DNA of 37,121 nt from Bacteroidales bacterium UBA1392 (GTDB lineage Bacteria > Bacteroidota > Bacteroidia > Bacteroidales > UBA932), in the NCBI GenBank assembly GCA_002305275.1, contig DBQO01000034.1, forward strand, positions 442 through 37,562, given 5' to 3'. Below, piece by piece: positions 23,835 through 31,412 of this stretch (its first letter is position 1; the number at the start of each line of letters is the position of its first letter). Below the pieces are notes generated by a model that saw only the letters and a program-made list of their open reading frames with translations, was not told where the DNA came from and ran no database searches. The position numbers and the translations under genes are program-made.

Positions 23835-25889
23835 TTACCAATATTCACCGTCAACATCAGTTACTTTTCCATTTCCTGCATCGCCTCCCCAACTTCTCGG
23901 AATGACGTTTCTATTGACCACGTTGGCACCGGTGAAACAATCGTTAATCGTCCATGTTGTTCCCTCTCCACCTCCGGTAAACCACCATAATTTAGGAGCA
24001 GTGCCGGTTGGAGTTGGGTAATACGAACCTACATTTCTAAAACACTCCTTAAAATTCATAGTTCTTCCTTCAAAAAAGCCGGGGTTTGTCTTCGGGTCCG
24101 GAAAAATATCCGCCCGTAATTGCAATTTTGTGCAACCGTAGAAACAACCGTAGAAAGTTGTTGCTTCCGTATTGTACCTGAACAAATCGGCAGGAAGGGT
24201 GGTTAATCCGCTGCAGAGATTGAAGCAACTGTAGAAACTTGTTGCTTTCGTATTGAACCTGAACAAATCTGCCGGAATAGAGGTTAATTGGGTGCATTCG
24301 TAGAAGCAAAAGTTGAATTCTGTTGCTTTTGTATTGTACCTGAACAAATCGGCAGGAAGGGTGGTTAATCCGCTACATTGGTAGAAACAAGAATTGAAGT
24401 TTGTTGCTTGTGTATTGTTGTTAAATAAGCCGGCCGGAATAGAAGTTAATCCTGTGCATCCGGAAAAACAACTTGCGAACTTTATTGCTTGCGTATTGTA
24501 TTTGAACAGGTCTGCCGGAATTTCGGTCAAGTTGCTGCATAGGTAGAAGCAGCTGGTAAAGTCAGTTGTTTGCGTATTGTATTTGAACAGGTCTGCCGGA
24601 ATTTCGTTCAAGCCGCTGCATTCGGCGAAGCAGTTGGTAAAGTCAGTTGCTTGCGTATTGTGTTTAAACAGATCTGCAGGGATTTGGGTTAGTCCGCTGC
24701 ACCTCAAGAAGCTGTTTTTAAAGTCAACTGCTCCCATATTGGGGAAAGGGTCGAGTATAGCCGTCACCTGCTTATCCCCACCAGTGATGATTTTGTAGAA
24801 TATGATTTGCGGCATCTGTTTGACGGTCGGGTCAACTTCATCGGAGCTGATGGTGATGGTATAAGTGCTTGGAGTGACATATTTACGCGAAGCAATGGTC
24901 TTTGCAAGCGAAGCGTCTTTCGCGATGGTTGTGTTTGTCCCATCTCCCCAGTTGATCGTCAGATTGGCGGGGCTGGTGGAGGAATTATCCTTCTGCCATA
25001 TCTCGTACACTTGGTTTGCCTGAGTCGTTTGGATTGTAAAGCTAAAATTAGCCTTGGCATTTACCCAACCTCCGTTTATGGTAGCGTAGTAACGCTTTCC
25101 GGCTTCGTAGATCATGCCGCCGACCTTGGTAGTATTGGTGCTCCATTCTCGTGATGCCTGGCTACCTATCAACGTTACTTTTACCTTACCATTTGCCACT
25201 ATCTTCATTACAGTAGGATCGAAAGCGAGGAAAGCGGTAAGACCGGAAGTGCCGGAGCTTACGTCCGTCACATTGAGAATAGCAAATTCGGTTAATCCTC
25301 CGGCTGATGTCTGAAGAGACCAGATCACCTTTTGGATCGTTCCTACCCCGGACGGAATGTTATTTAGGTTTAATCTGATAATGCTGCTTTGATGGGTCAG
25401 GCTAAAGGATTCACCGAGAGAGTTAGCTTCTATGTCTCTCATAAGCAGTTTTTTGCTTAGATGTGATGTTTGATTGTCACCACTCTGAGTCTGCTGCCAG
25501 AAATTGGCAGGAAGTTGAGCCTCGCCATTAGCGTCCAGCGTTATGATATTTCCGGGATAATAAGCCTTGTAGGTGGTAGCTCCCGGGACTACCATTCCGG
25601 AAAATTTTGTACCTGTTCCGGTATAACCGAATTTTGAACTTCCTATGTAAGTAGGACCATCATATCCGGCAAGCAGGAGCGTGTCACTGGTTTGCCATGA
25701 GAGTGTGCCGCCCTCACCTGGAGTGTTGGAGTCAGTATATAAAACGCGGGTCTCCGGTGGGATTGAGGCCTCAATTATAACTACACCGCCCTCTTGCTCC
25801 ACAGGTTCGGGAAGAGGTTCGCGTGTACAACTCGCTGCCAATAGCGCAAGCAGTGTACAAATAGAGCAGATAGATAGTTTGAATTTCAT
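23835..25889 (-). CDS. Fimbrillin-like / PKD / BspA-like Cys-repeat surface lipoprotein (copy A, 7 repeats)
   Basis: A 684-residue lipoprotein (MKFKLSICSICTLLALLAASC). Residues ~35-280 look fimbrillin-like (GGVVIIEASIPPETRVLYT, YKAYYPGN, YEAGKRYYATI). Residues ~285-365 form a PKD-like domain (LTINWGDGTN, then YTITISSDEVDP). Residues 400-588 contain seven consecutive 27-residue repeats of the type LTxIPADLFKYNTxATxFxxCFxxCSG, followed by a cap with MNFKECF and INDCFTGANVVNRNVIP. The repeats resemble BspA-type leucine-rich repeats, but each carries two cysteines spaced CFxxC. The protein is probably a surface or pilus-tip adhesin, with disulfides plausible outside the cytoplasm. It is the first gene of cassette A; a TACTTTTG -7 box lies 17 bp before the ATG. 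Confidence 0.82.
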   Translation of the reverse strand: MKFKLSICSICTLLALLAASCTREPLPEPVEQEGGVVIIEASIPPETRVLYTDSNTPGEGGTLSWQTSDTLLLAGYDGPTYIGSSKFGYTGTGTKFSGMVVPGATTYKAYYPGNIITLDANGEAQLPANFWQQTQSGDNQTSHLSKKLLMRDIEANSLGESFSLTHQSSIIRLNLNNIPSGVGTIQKVIWSLQTSAGGLTEFAILNVTDVSSGTSGLTAFLAFDPTVMKIVANGKVKVTLIGSQASREWSTNTTKVGGMIYEAGKRYYATINGGWVNAKANFSFTIQTTQANQVYEIWQKDNSSTSPANLTINWGDGTNTTIAKDASLAKTIASRKYVTPSTYTITISSDEVDPTVKQMPQIIFYKIITGGDKQVTAILDPFPNMGAVDFKNSFLRCSGLTQIPADLFKHNTQATDFTNCFAECSGLNEIPADLFKYNTQTTDFTSCFYLCSNLTEIPADLFKYNTQAIKFASCFSGCTGLTSIPAGLFNNNTQATNFNSCFYQCSGLTTLPADLFRYNTKATEFNFCFYECTQLTSIPADLFRFNTKATSFYSCFNLCSGLTTLPADLFRYNTEATTFYGCFYGCTKLQLRADIFPDPKTNPGFFEGRTMNFKECFRNVGSYYPTPTGTAPKLWWFTGGGEGTTWTINDCFTGANVVNRNVIPRSWGGDAGNGKVTDVDGEYW
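24126..24692 (-). repeat. Array of seven 81-bp coding repeats (copy A)
   Basis: Seven in-frame 81-bp units encode 27-residue repeats (LTxIPADLF...CFxxCxx). Adjacent units keep long identical stretches, for example AACAAATC at 24181 and 24262, exactly 81 bp apart. Such an array can gain or lose units by recombination without breaking the frame. Confidence 0.9.
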
Positions 25890-25906
25890 ACCTGTTTGTA
25901 TTTTGG

Positions 25907-25914
25907 CAAAAGTA
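25907..25914 (-). promoter_or_regulatory. -7 element of cassette A
   Basis: On the minus strand TACTTTTG matches TAnnTTTG, 17 bp before the ATG at 25889, giving a very short leader. A T-run (TTTTTTCGG) stands where -33 would be. The same arrangement is kept upstream of cassette B. Confidence 0.55.
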
Positions 25915-26088
25915 TAGAAATAGTTTCCGAAAAAAGATTAAGTTTCAGAGCGTAAAGGTAAGATTATTTTAAAATATGATGATATATTTTGCGAAATAGT
26001 TTCGGGTTGCAGATTATAATTGGCGAAATACGATATACGGGAAAAAACACTTATTCGGAACTGATTACTCATAACCCCACATTACAAC

Positions 26089-26120
26089 AAACCCCGAAAG
26101 TTTTATGACTTTCAAGGTTT
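26089..26120 (-). terminator. Possible terminator of cassette B
   Basis: AAACC..GAAAG and CTTTC..GGTTT form two 5-bp stems separated by a 2x2 internal loop, with an 8-base apical loop, 83 bp after the copy-B FISUMP stop. The following tract on the minus strand (GTTTGTTGT) is only moderately T-rich. Confidence 0.4.
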
Positions 26121-26202
26121 GCTGCCTCCACTAATAGGATTGTTGGTTATTGCTGGAGAGCGTTATTGCCAATCGGCATTTATTGGCTCTTCAACTCCCT
26201 CT

Positions 26203-27828
26203 TTAATTACCTGAAGTAAAGAGGCGTACGGAAAACCCGTAATTATTAAGTCCAGTCTTCGATTGTGCATAGGTGTCCCTAAAACCCATGATGTTTCCGG
26301 ATGTCGAAGACCAGAAAGCACCGCCTATCCCCCTATCGTTGGAATCTTTACTATTTCCACTTGCAGGGAAGTAACGAACGACGTCATTCTCCGTGTTATT
26401 ATCCCAAAAAGTCGCGTTCGTGATATCATCAACGGTTATAGTTTGTCCATACACGCTGCGGCTGGTAATTTTTAAATGACAGTTGTTGGTGTTCTTGCCG
26501 GTATATTCATACTTCCAGGCCGATACCAAGTGAGTACCCTTGTAACGTAGGGCATAGGTGGTTGTATCACTAGGATGATTGCGGAAATCACTTGTCATTG
26601 TGTAAATATTCCCCGCTACAGTTACAGTCTCAGATTGATTATCATAAGGAGTATTGGAGCCGTATTTAACCCACATAGTTGATGGCGCTATAGAGCGCCA
26701 CTCTCCAGAGCTGGGCAAGTGATAACGCTGCCCGCCTATTGTAATGCTGCCGAATTGAGCCACGGCATTATTATAGTTAAAGTATCCGCTTATATTACAG
26801 GCAGTCAAATCGCCCACGAAACCATCACCCGCGGGATTTATGTTATACTGGGCAACATAACTGAGCGGATTGGCCGTAGGGACAAGTGTATTGCCGGTAA
26901 AAAATAACGAAGTACCATTCCATATAGCGTAGAGATGATATGCCTTGCCCTTCTGCAATGCAGAGGTGCGGGCGGGCTTACTGTTTTCGGAAACATAGGT
27001 AGTCCCTCCGGAGGTTTGAGCATTCAATTTGATTTCAGGAGTATTGACAACTTCAGGCATTACCCATTGTGCCAATTGTACGGTGCTTCCGGTCGGGATA
27101 TTAACAGTTCCGGCACTTGAAGGGGTTACCGTGGCATCTGCAACCTGTTTGCCAATCAAATCATAATGAGGCGCAGTTGTGCCACCCAAATAGGTGTAAT
27201 ACCATGTAGTTCCTCCGGTATTTGTCAATGTGGGAGTAATAGTAAAGTCCGATCCTGAAGTGTTCTTGAAGTTGAGACATTGCCATGCTCCCAAATGATT
27301 GAAGTTGATGGAGATTTGACCTACCGGAGGTGTAATTGCAACCTCGCCTGATACCGGTACGCTATTCAATGCGGTCAGTAAACTGAAGCCTATAGGAGAA
27401 ACATTTACGTTGATTTTATGGTTTGTAGCGTCAAAAATATAGGGTACCCCGTGAAGGGCATAAAGCGTGAAGTTGTTATTAGCGTCGATACCTGCCGGAA
27501 TATTGACGGTAAAGCTGGCATATTGTCCGTTAAGGGAAATATCCTGCTGGGTCAACGTCACATTAGTTCCCTCCTTAAGCGTGGCACCTTGCTCGAAGAA
27601 GAAATGTATTACATCTCCCACTTTCCACTTAACGATAAAGTTCTTAGTTCCTATTTCAGGTTCTAAGCTAATACGGGTTTCCGTTGATTCACTCGGCACG
27701 TATGCCGTAATCACGAGTTTGCGTCCTTCCGCCTCCTGTGTGGGCTGCTCATCTACAACCTCATTCTTGGAGCATCCTACAATAAGAAGGAGCGCCGCTG
27801 CTATCAATATAAAATATTTATTTTTCAT
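26203..27828 (-). CDS. Fimbrillin-like lipoprotein with C-terminal FISUMP-like domain (copy B)
   Basis: A 541-residue lipoprotein beginning at the ATG at 27828 (MKNKYFILIAAALLLIVGC). An in-frame ATG eight codons upstream (27852) is rejected because the corresponding ATG in copy A is out of frame. Residues ~35-320 are fimbrillin-like (EGRKLVITAYVPSESTETRIS, WKVGDVIHFFF). The C-terminal ~200 residues are FISUMP-like: GQRYHLPSSGEWRSIAP, ALRYKGTHLVSAW, GGAFWSSTSG and GFSVRLF. It sits 52 bp after the copy-B LRR gene, the same order as in copy A. Ends are close to copy A while the fimbrillin core is much more divergent, which suggests selection or recombination on the exposed shaft or binding part. 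Surface or pilus role inferred from families. Confidence 0.8.
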   Translation of the reverse strand: MKNKYFILIAAALLLIVGCSKNEVVDEQPTQEAEGRKLVITAYVPSESTETRISLEPEIGTKNFIVKWKVGDVIHFFFEQGATLKEGTNVTLTQQDISLNGQYASFTVNIPAGIDANNNFTLYALHGVPYIFDATNHKINVNVSPIGFSLLTALNSVPVSGEVAITPPVGQISINFNHLGAWQCLNFKNTSGSDFTITPTLTNTGGTTWYYTYLGGTTAPHYDLIGKQVADATVTPSSAGTVNIPTGSTVQLAQWVMPEVVNTPEIKLNAQTSGGTTYVSENSKPARTSALQKGKAYHLYAIWNGTSLFFTGNTLVPTANPLSYVAQYNINPAGDGFVGDLTACNISGYFNYNNAVAQFGSITIGGQRYHLPSSGEWRSIAPSTMWVKYGSNTPYDNQSETVTVAGNIYTMTSDFRNHPSDTTTYALRYKGTHLVSAWKYEYTGKNTNNCHLKITSRSVYGQTITVDDITNATFWDNNTENDVVRYFPASGNSKDSNDRGIGGAFWSSTSGNIMGFRDTYAQSKTGLNNYGFSVRLFTSGN

Positions 27829-27880
27829 ATATCTGTTCTTTAATACGTGCATGATCTTTTAGAGTAGGTTTAGTCACACG

Positions 27881-30190
27881 TTACCAATCTTCACCATCAA
27901 CATTAGTCACGTTTCCAAGGTCTGCCAAATCACCTCCCCAACTCTTCGGAATCACATTTCTATTGACTACGTTGGCACCGGTGAAACAATCGGTAATCGT
28001 CCATGTTGTTCCTCGTCCACCTCCGGTAAACCCCCATAATTTAGGAGCGGTGCCGGCTGGCGTTGGGTGGTAATACGAACCTACATCTCTAAAACACTCC
28101 TTAAAATTCATAGTTCTTCCTTCAAAAAAACCGGGGTTTGTCTCCGGATCAGGGAAAATATCCGCTCTTAATTGCAGTTTTGTGCATCCCTGGAAACAAG
28201 CGTTGAAATTTGTTGCTTTCGTATTGTACCTGAACAAATCGGCCGGAAGGGTAGTTAATCCGCTGCAACCATTGAAACAAGCTTTGAAAGTTGTTACTTC
28301 CGTATTGTACCCGAATAAGTCTGCCGGAAGGGTAGTTAATCCGCTGCAACCCTCAAAGCAAGCGTTGAATTCTGTTGCTTTTGTATTGTACCTGAACAAA
28401 TCTGCAGGAATGGTGGTTAATCCGCTGCAGCCATAGAAGCAACCGAGGAAAGTTGTTGCTTCCGTATTGTACCTGAACAAATCTGCAGGAATGGTGGTTA
28501 ATCCGCTGCAGCGATTGAAGCAATTGAAGAAACTTGTTGCTTTCGTATTGAACCTGAACAAGTCTGCCGGAATAGAGGTTAATTGGGTGCAATGGAAGAA
28601 GCAAGAGTAGAACAAGATTGCCTCAGTATTGTTGTCAAACAACCCAGGTGGAATCGATTTTAATCCGCTACAATTGATGAAACAATAATAGAAGTATTGT
28701 GCTTCTGTATTGTTGTCAAATAAGCCGTCAGGAATAGAGGTCAATCCGGTGCATTCGCCAAAACAGCTCATAAACATTATTGCTTGCGTATTGTATTTGA
28801 ACAGGTCTGCAGGAATTTCGGTCAAGCTGCTGCATAGGAAGAAGCAGGCCCCAAAGTTAGTTGCTTGCGTATTGTGTTTAAACAGGTCTGCCGGAATTTC
28901 GGTCAAGCTGCTGCATGAGTAGAAGCAGCTGTTAAAGTCAGTTGCTTGCGTATTGTGTTTAAACAGATCTGCAGGGATTTGGGTTAGTCCGCTACACAAC
29001 TCGAAGCAGTATCTAAAGCTTGTTGCTCCCATATTGGGGAATGGGTCGAGTATGGCTGTTACCTGCTGGTCTCCGCCGCCATTGTAGAATATAATTTGCG
29101 GCATCTGTTTGACGGTCGGGTCAACTTGGTCGGAAGTGATGGTGATGGTATAATTGCCCGGACTAGCATAAGTATGGTCAGCAATGGTCTTTGCAAGCGA
29201 AGCGTTTTTCGCGATGGGCGTGTTTGGTGTCCCATCTCCCCAGCTGATCGTCAGCTCTGCAGGGCTGGTAGAGGAAGCATCCTTTTGCCATATCTCGTAC
29301 CGCTGGTTATCCTGAGTTGTTGTGATGTTAAACCGGAATTGAGGGTTGGCAAGTGATGTCCACCCTTCGCTTACAGTCGCAGTATACCGCTTCCCTGCTT
29401 CATAGGTCATCCCTTCGGTCTTTGTCGTGTTGGTGCTATACTCGTACGAGGTGCCGGTGCCGATCAGCGTTATTTTTACCCCTCCGTTTGGTTTAATATT
29501 CATCACGGTAGGGTCAAATGCGAGGTAAAGGGTCTTGCTGATTGTTGGGCCCGTGTTTACGCTTGGATCGTCAAAATTAAGGATAGCGGAATGGGGTAAC
29601 CCCGATGTGGTCTCAACCGTCCAAATCAGTTTTGTGATTTTTCCTACCTGATTCGAAACACCGCTAAGTGCAAATTTAATGATACTGCTCTGCAAGGTTA
29701 GTCCAAAGGACTGATTTAGGGCATTGGCTTCTGTGTCGATTAAGAGCAGTTTACCTCTCAAGTGATCCGTTGAGAGGCTCCAAGTCTGGGTCTGTTGCCA
29801 GAAATCAGCAGGAAGTTGAACCTCGCCATTAGCATCCGGCGTGATGACATTTCCGGGATAATAAGCCTTGTAGGTAGTAGCTCCATCTACCGCTGTTCCC
29901 GAAAATTTGTTGCCTGTTCCCATATAGTCAAAAATCTTGCTGCCCAGATAAGTTGTTCCGTCATACCCGGCAAGCAAAAGTTGATCACCAATTTGCCATC
30001 CGAGTGATCCACCGCTGCCGGGAGTATTAGAGTCTGTGTATAGAACGCGGGTCTCAGGTGGGATTGAGGCCTCAATTATAACTACACCGCCCTCTTGCTC
30101 TCCAGGTTCGGGAAGAGGTTCGCGTGTACAACTCGCTGCCAATAGTGCAAGCAGTGCACAAATAGAGTAGATAGATGGTTTGAATTTCAT
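27881..30190 (-). CDS. Fimbrillin-like / PKD / BspA-like Cys-repeat surface lipoprotein (copy B, 10 repeats)
   Basis: A 769-residue paralogue of the copy-A protein. Signal peptide MKFKPSIYSICALLALLAASC; fimbrillin-like region ~35-285 (GGVVIIEASIPPETRVLYT identical to copy A); PKD-like region ~290-370 (LTISWGDGTP, YTITITSDQVDP); ten 27-residue repeats at 402-671, each with CFxxC (for example SCFYSCSSL, ACFFLCSSL, YCFINCSGL), preceded by one half repeat with CFELC; and the same C-terminal cap (FKECF, DCFTGANVVNRNVIP). Two inner repeats are divergent (SIPDGLFDNNTEAQ and SIPPGLFDNNTEAI). It is the first gene of cassette B, with a conserved -7 box just upstream. Probably an exported, disulfide-stabilised adhesin; ligand unknown. 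Confidence 0.82.
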   Translation of the reverse strand: MKFKPSIYSICALLALLAASCTREPLPEPGEQEGGVVIIEASIPPETRVLYTDSNTPGSGGSLGWQIGDQLLLAGYDGTTYLGSKIFDYMGTGNKFSGTAVDGATTYKAYYPGNVITPDANGEVQLPADFWQQTQTWSLSTDHLRGKLLLIDTEANALNQSFGLTLQSSIIKFALSGVSNQVGKITKLIWTVETTSGLPHSAILNFDDPSVNTGPTISKTLYLAFDPTVMNIKPNGGVKITLIGTGTSYEYSTNTTKTEGMTYEAGKRYTATVSEGWTSLANPQFRFNITTTQDNQRYEIWQKDASSTSPAELTISWGDGTPNTPIAKNASLAKTIADHTYASPGNYTITITSDQVDPTVKQMPQIIFYNGGGDQQVTAILDPFPNMGATSFRYCFELCSGLTQIPADLFKHNTQATDFNSCFYSCSSLTEIPADLFKHNTQATNFGACFFLCSSLTEIPADLFKYNTQAIMFMSCFGECTGLTSIPDGLFDNNTEAQYFYYCFINCSGLKSIPPGLFDNNTEAILFYSCFFHCTQLTSIPADLFRFNTKATSFFNCFNRCSGLTTIPADLFRYNTEATTFLGCFYGCSGLTTIPADLFRYNTKATEFNACFEGCSGLTTLPADLFGYNTEVTTFKACFNGCSGLTTLPADLFRYNTKATNFNACFQGCTKLQLRADIFPDPETNPGFFEGRTMNFKECFRDVGSYYHPTPAGTAPKLWGFTGGGRGTTWTITDCFTGANVVNRNVIPKSWGGDLADLGNVTNVDGEDW
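28178..28987 (-). repeat. Array of ten 81-bp coding repeats (copy B)
   Basis: Ten in-frame 81-bp units encode the 27-residue Cys-paired repeats. The final (3'-coding) five units, with the FRYNT/FGYNT pattern, are most alike, pointing to recent expansion there. Confidence 0.9.
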
Positions 30191-30207
30191 ACCTGTTTGT
30201 GTTTTGG

Positions 30208-30215
30208 CAAAAGTA
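30208..30215 (-). promoter_or_regulatory. -7 element of cassette B
   Basis: TACTTTTG on the minus strand, 17 bp before the ATG at 30190, with the same T-run at the -33 position as in cassette A. Confidence 0.55.
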
Positions 30216-30450
30216 TAGAAAATAGTTTCCGAAAAAAGATTAAGTTTCAGAATATAAAGGTATGATTATTTTTAATATGGTGAAAAAATATTTGAAATAG
30301 TTTCGAGTCACATATTACAAATGGCGGAGCATGATGTACGGGGTGTTTATGGAGTTAGTAATTCAAAACTATTAAAACGCTTATTCGGAACTAATTGCTC
30401 ATAATTAGGAATTATAAAAATTACTTAAAACCAGATGCTCTTATAAGGAT

Positions 30451-30520
30451 TATAGAGTATAAACTTACTCGAAATTTGATATTCTTAACTCAAGAATATA
30501 GAGTATAAACTTACTCGAAA
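30451..30520. repeat. 24-bp direct repeat flanking a hairpin
   Basis: A 24-bp word starting TATAGAGTATAAAC and ending CTCGAAA occurs exactly twice, at 30451-30474 and 30497-30520 (46-bp period). Between them ATATTCTT-AACTC-AAGAATAT (30479-30499) forms a perfect 8-bp stem that runs 3 bases into the second copy. Confidence 0.75.
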
Positions 30521-30537
30521 CTCCATACTTCCGACTA

Positions 30538-30569
30538 ACAAAAAATCCACCGCAAGGTGGATTTTTTGT
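30538..30569 (-). terminator. Strong terminator of the DUF2795 gene
   Basis: A perfect 14-bp stem (including AAAAAATCCACC / GGTGGATTTTTT) closed by a GCAA tetraloop, 17 bp after the stop. The A/T flanks make it potentially bidirectional, and it separates the fimbrillin cassettes from the downstream-facing housekeeping genes. Confidence 0.9.
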
Positions 30570-30586
30570 AACTCTGTATTGATCTA

Positions 30587-30808
30587 TTAATATTCTTCTT
30601 CGTCGAAGAAAAAGTCATCTTTTGTTGGGTAATCGGGCCAGATGTCTTCGATGGAGTCATAAACCTCTCCATCATCTTCGAGGTCCTGTAGATTTTCTAT
30701 TACCTCCAGAGGTGCACCCGAACGTGTAGCATAATCGATCAATTCTTCTCTGGTTGCAGGCCAGGGAGCATCTTCAAGTTTCGATGCGAGCTCTAATGTC
30801 CAATACAT
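30587..30808 (-). CDS. DUF2795 domain-containing small protein
   Basis: A 73-residue cytoplasmic protein (MYWTLELASKLEDAPWPATR, then EELIDYATRSGAPLEVIENL and an acidic tail with IEDIWPDYPTKDDFFFDEEEY). I recognise this as the DUF2795-type small protein conserved across Bacteroidetes; no function is known to me. The start is supported by the conserved MYWTLELA beginning. It is monocistronic: own promoter-like element at 30846 and a strong terminator 17 bp after the stop. Confidence 0.85.
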   Translation of the reverse strand: MYWTLELASKLEDAPWPATREELIDYATRSGAPLEVIENLQDLEDDGEVYDSIEDIWPDYPTKDDFFFDEEEY

Positions 30809-30845
30809 GTCTATCTCGAATTTTAATGGTTTCTAAAAAGGGCTG

Positions 30846-30874
30846 CAAATATATATAAAAATATATATAACAAA
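30846..30874 (-). promoter_or_regulatory. Promoter of the DUF2795 gene
   Basis: On the minus strand TATATTTG (30846-30853) matches TAnnTTTG; TTTG at 30871-30874 gives a 17-bp spacer, slightly shorter than the usual 19. The -7 box and the next nine bases (TATATTTGCAGCCCTTT) are identical to those of the rpsF promoter. Confidence 0.65.
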
Positions 30875-30883
30875 AAACTATTT

Positions 30884-31411
30884 TTAAGGAATCCAATAAT
30901 CGTCTTTATTTCCGGAGAGGTAACAGAGGTAACGAGCCAGAGTAAAAAGATAGTCTGAAAGGCGATTGACGTATCTGATGGCTATCATGTCCTGTTCGCT
31001 TTTATCCTCAATCCGTACGGCCATTCTTTCTGCTCTGCGACATACTGTACGGGCAATGTGGCACTTTGAAGAGATTGCCGGAGAGGCCGGAAGGACAAAT
31101 GCCTCTTGGGTTGGAATTGCGCCGGTCATTCTGTCGATTTCCGACTCAAGAAATAAGATTTCCCCTTCATCGAGAGGTTTGAGCTTTGTTACCTGATGGT
31201 CGGCAGCAAGGTGTGCGGAAGCCTGCATCAGAAAACTCTGTATTCGATGTAGTTGGAACTCCTCGCTTACCTCCGAACGCAGAAGTCCGAGCCAGGAGAT
31301 CAGTTCGTCCATATCACCGTATGCCATAACCCTTTGGTGCGCTTTGCTTACGCGTTTTCCGCCAACCAGCGAGGTGGTGCCGGCATCACCTTTTTTTGTG
31401 TAGAGTTTCAT
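30884..31411 (-). CDS. PduO-type ATP:cob(I)alamin adenosyltransferase
   Basis: A 175-residue protein with the PduO-type signature KLYTKKGDAGTTSLVGGKRVSK at the N-terminus (ATP-binding), AYGDMDELISWLG, and HIARTVCRRAERMAV and YVNRLSDYLFTLARY in the C-terminal helices. It transfers the adenosyl group from ATP to cob(I)alamin, making coenzyme B12 in the cytoplasm. It starts one base after the stop of the ABC ATPase gene, so it belongs to the mqnB-mqnD-ABC operon by position, though the functions are not obviously related. Confidence 0.93.
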   Translation of the reverse strand: MKLYTKKGDAGTTSLVGGKRVSKAHQRVMAYGDMDELISWLGLLRSEVSEEFQLHRIQSFLMQASAHLAADHQVTKLKPLDEGEILFLESEIDRMTGAIPTQEAFVLPASPAISSKCHIARTVCRRAERMAVRIEDKSEQDMIAIRYVNRLSDYLFTLARYLCYLSGNKDDYWIP

Positions 31412-31412
31412 T

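Larger units (their letters stand above)
22123..26074 (-). repeat. Tandem cassette duplication, copy A
   Basis: One copy of a ~4-kb unit: a FISUMP-type gene, a Cys-repeat LRR gene, and the upstream region ending in the conserved block TTATTCGGAACT...ATAA (26051-26074). It is the shorter copy, with seven 81-bp repeats inside the LRR gene. The second copy lies immediately upstream (26203-30404). Confidence 0.85.
25890..26202. other. Gene-free spacer between cassettes (promoter A, terminator-like hairpin B)
   Basis: This 313-bp stretch contains the promoter region of cassette A, about 185 bp of which is similar to the region upstream of cassette B. It also holds a hairpin at 26089-26120 downstream of the copy-B FISUMP gene. 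No other gene or RNA is visible in it. Confidence 0.7.
26203..30404 (-). repeat. Tandem cassette duplication, copy B
   Basis: Second copy of the two-gene unit, ending upstream in the conserved block TTATTCGGAACT...ATAA (30381-30404). It is 250 bp longer than copy A, of which 243 bp is accounted for by three extra 81-bp repeats in the LRR gene. Confidence 0.85.
30191..30586. other. Gene-free region upstream of cassette B
   Basis: This 396-bp AT-rich region holds the cassette-B promoter, a stretch similar to that before cassette A (to 30404), a pair of 24-bp direct repeats (30451-30474 and 30497-30520) flanking a small hairpin, and a strong terminator hairpin at 30538-30569. I see no gene in it. 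Confidence 0.7.

Noticed and set aside
27829..27852. Upstream start codon for the copy-B FISUMP gene
   Set aside because: The equivalent ATG in copy A is out of frame by one base, and the lipoprotein signal begins at 27828.
24126..28987. CRISPR-like regular repeats
   Set aside because: The 81-bp periodicity is continuous coding sequence with no spacers, in frame with a signal-peptide protein.
22123..30404. Composite transposon carrying the adhesin cassettes
   Set aside because: No transposase, terminal inverted repeats or integrase were visible at the borders; tandem duplication by homologous recombination explains the layout.
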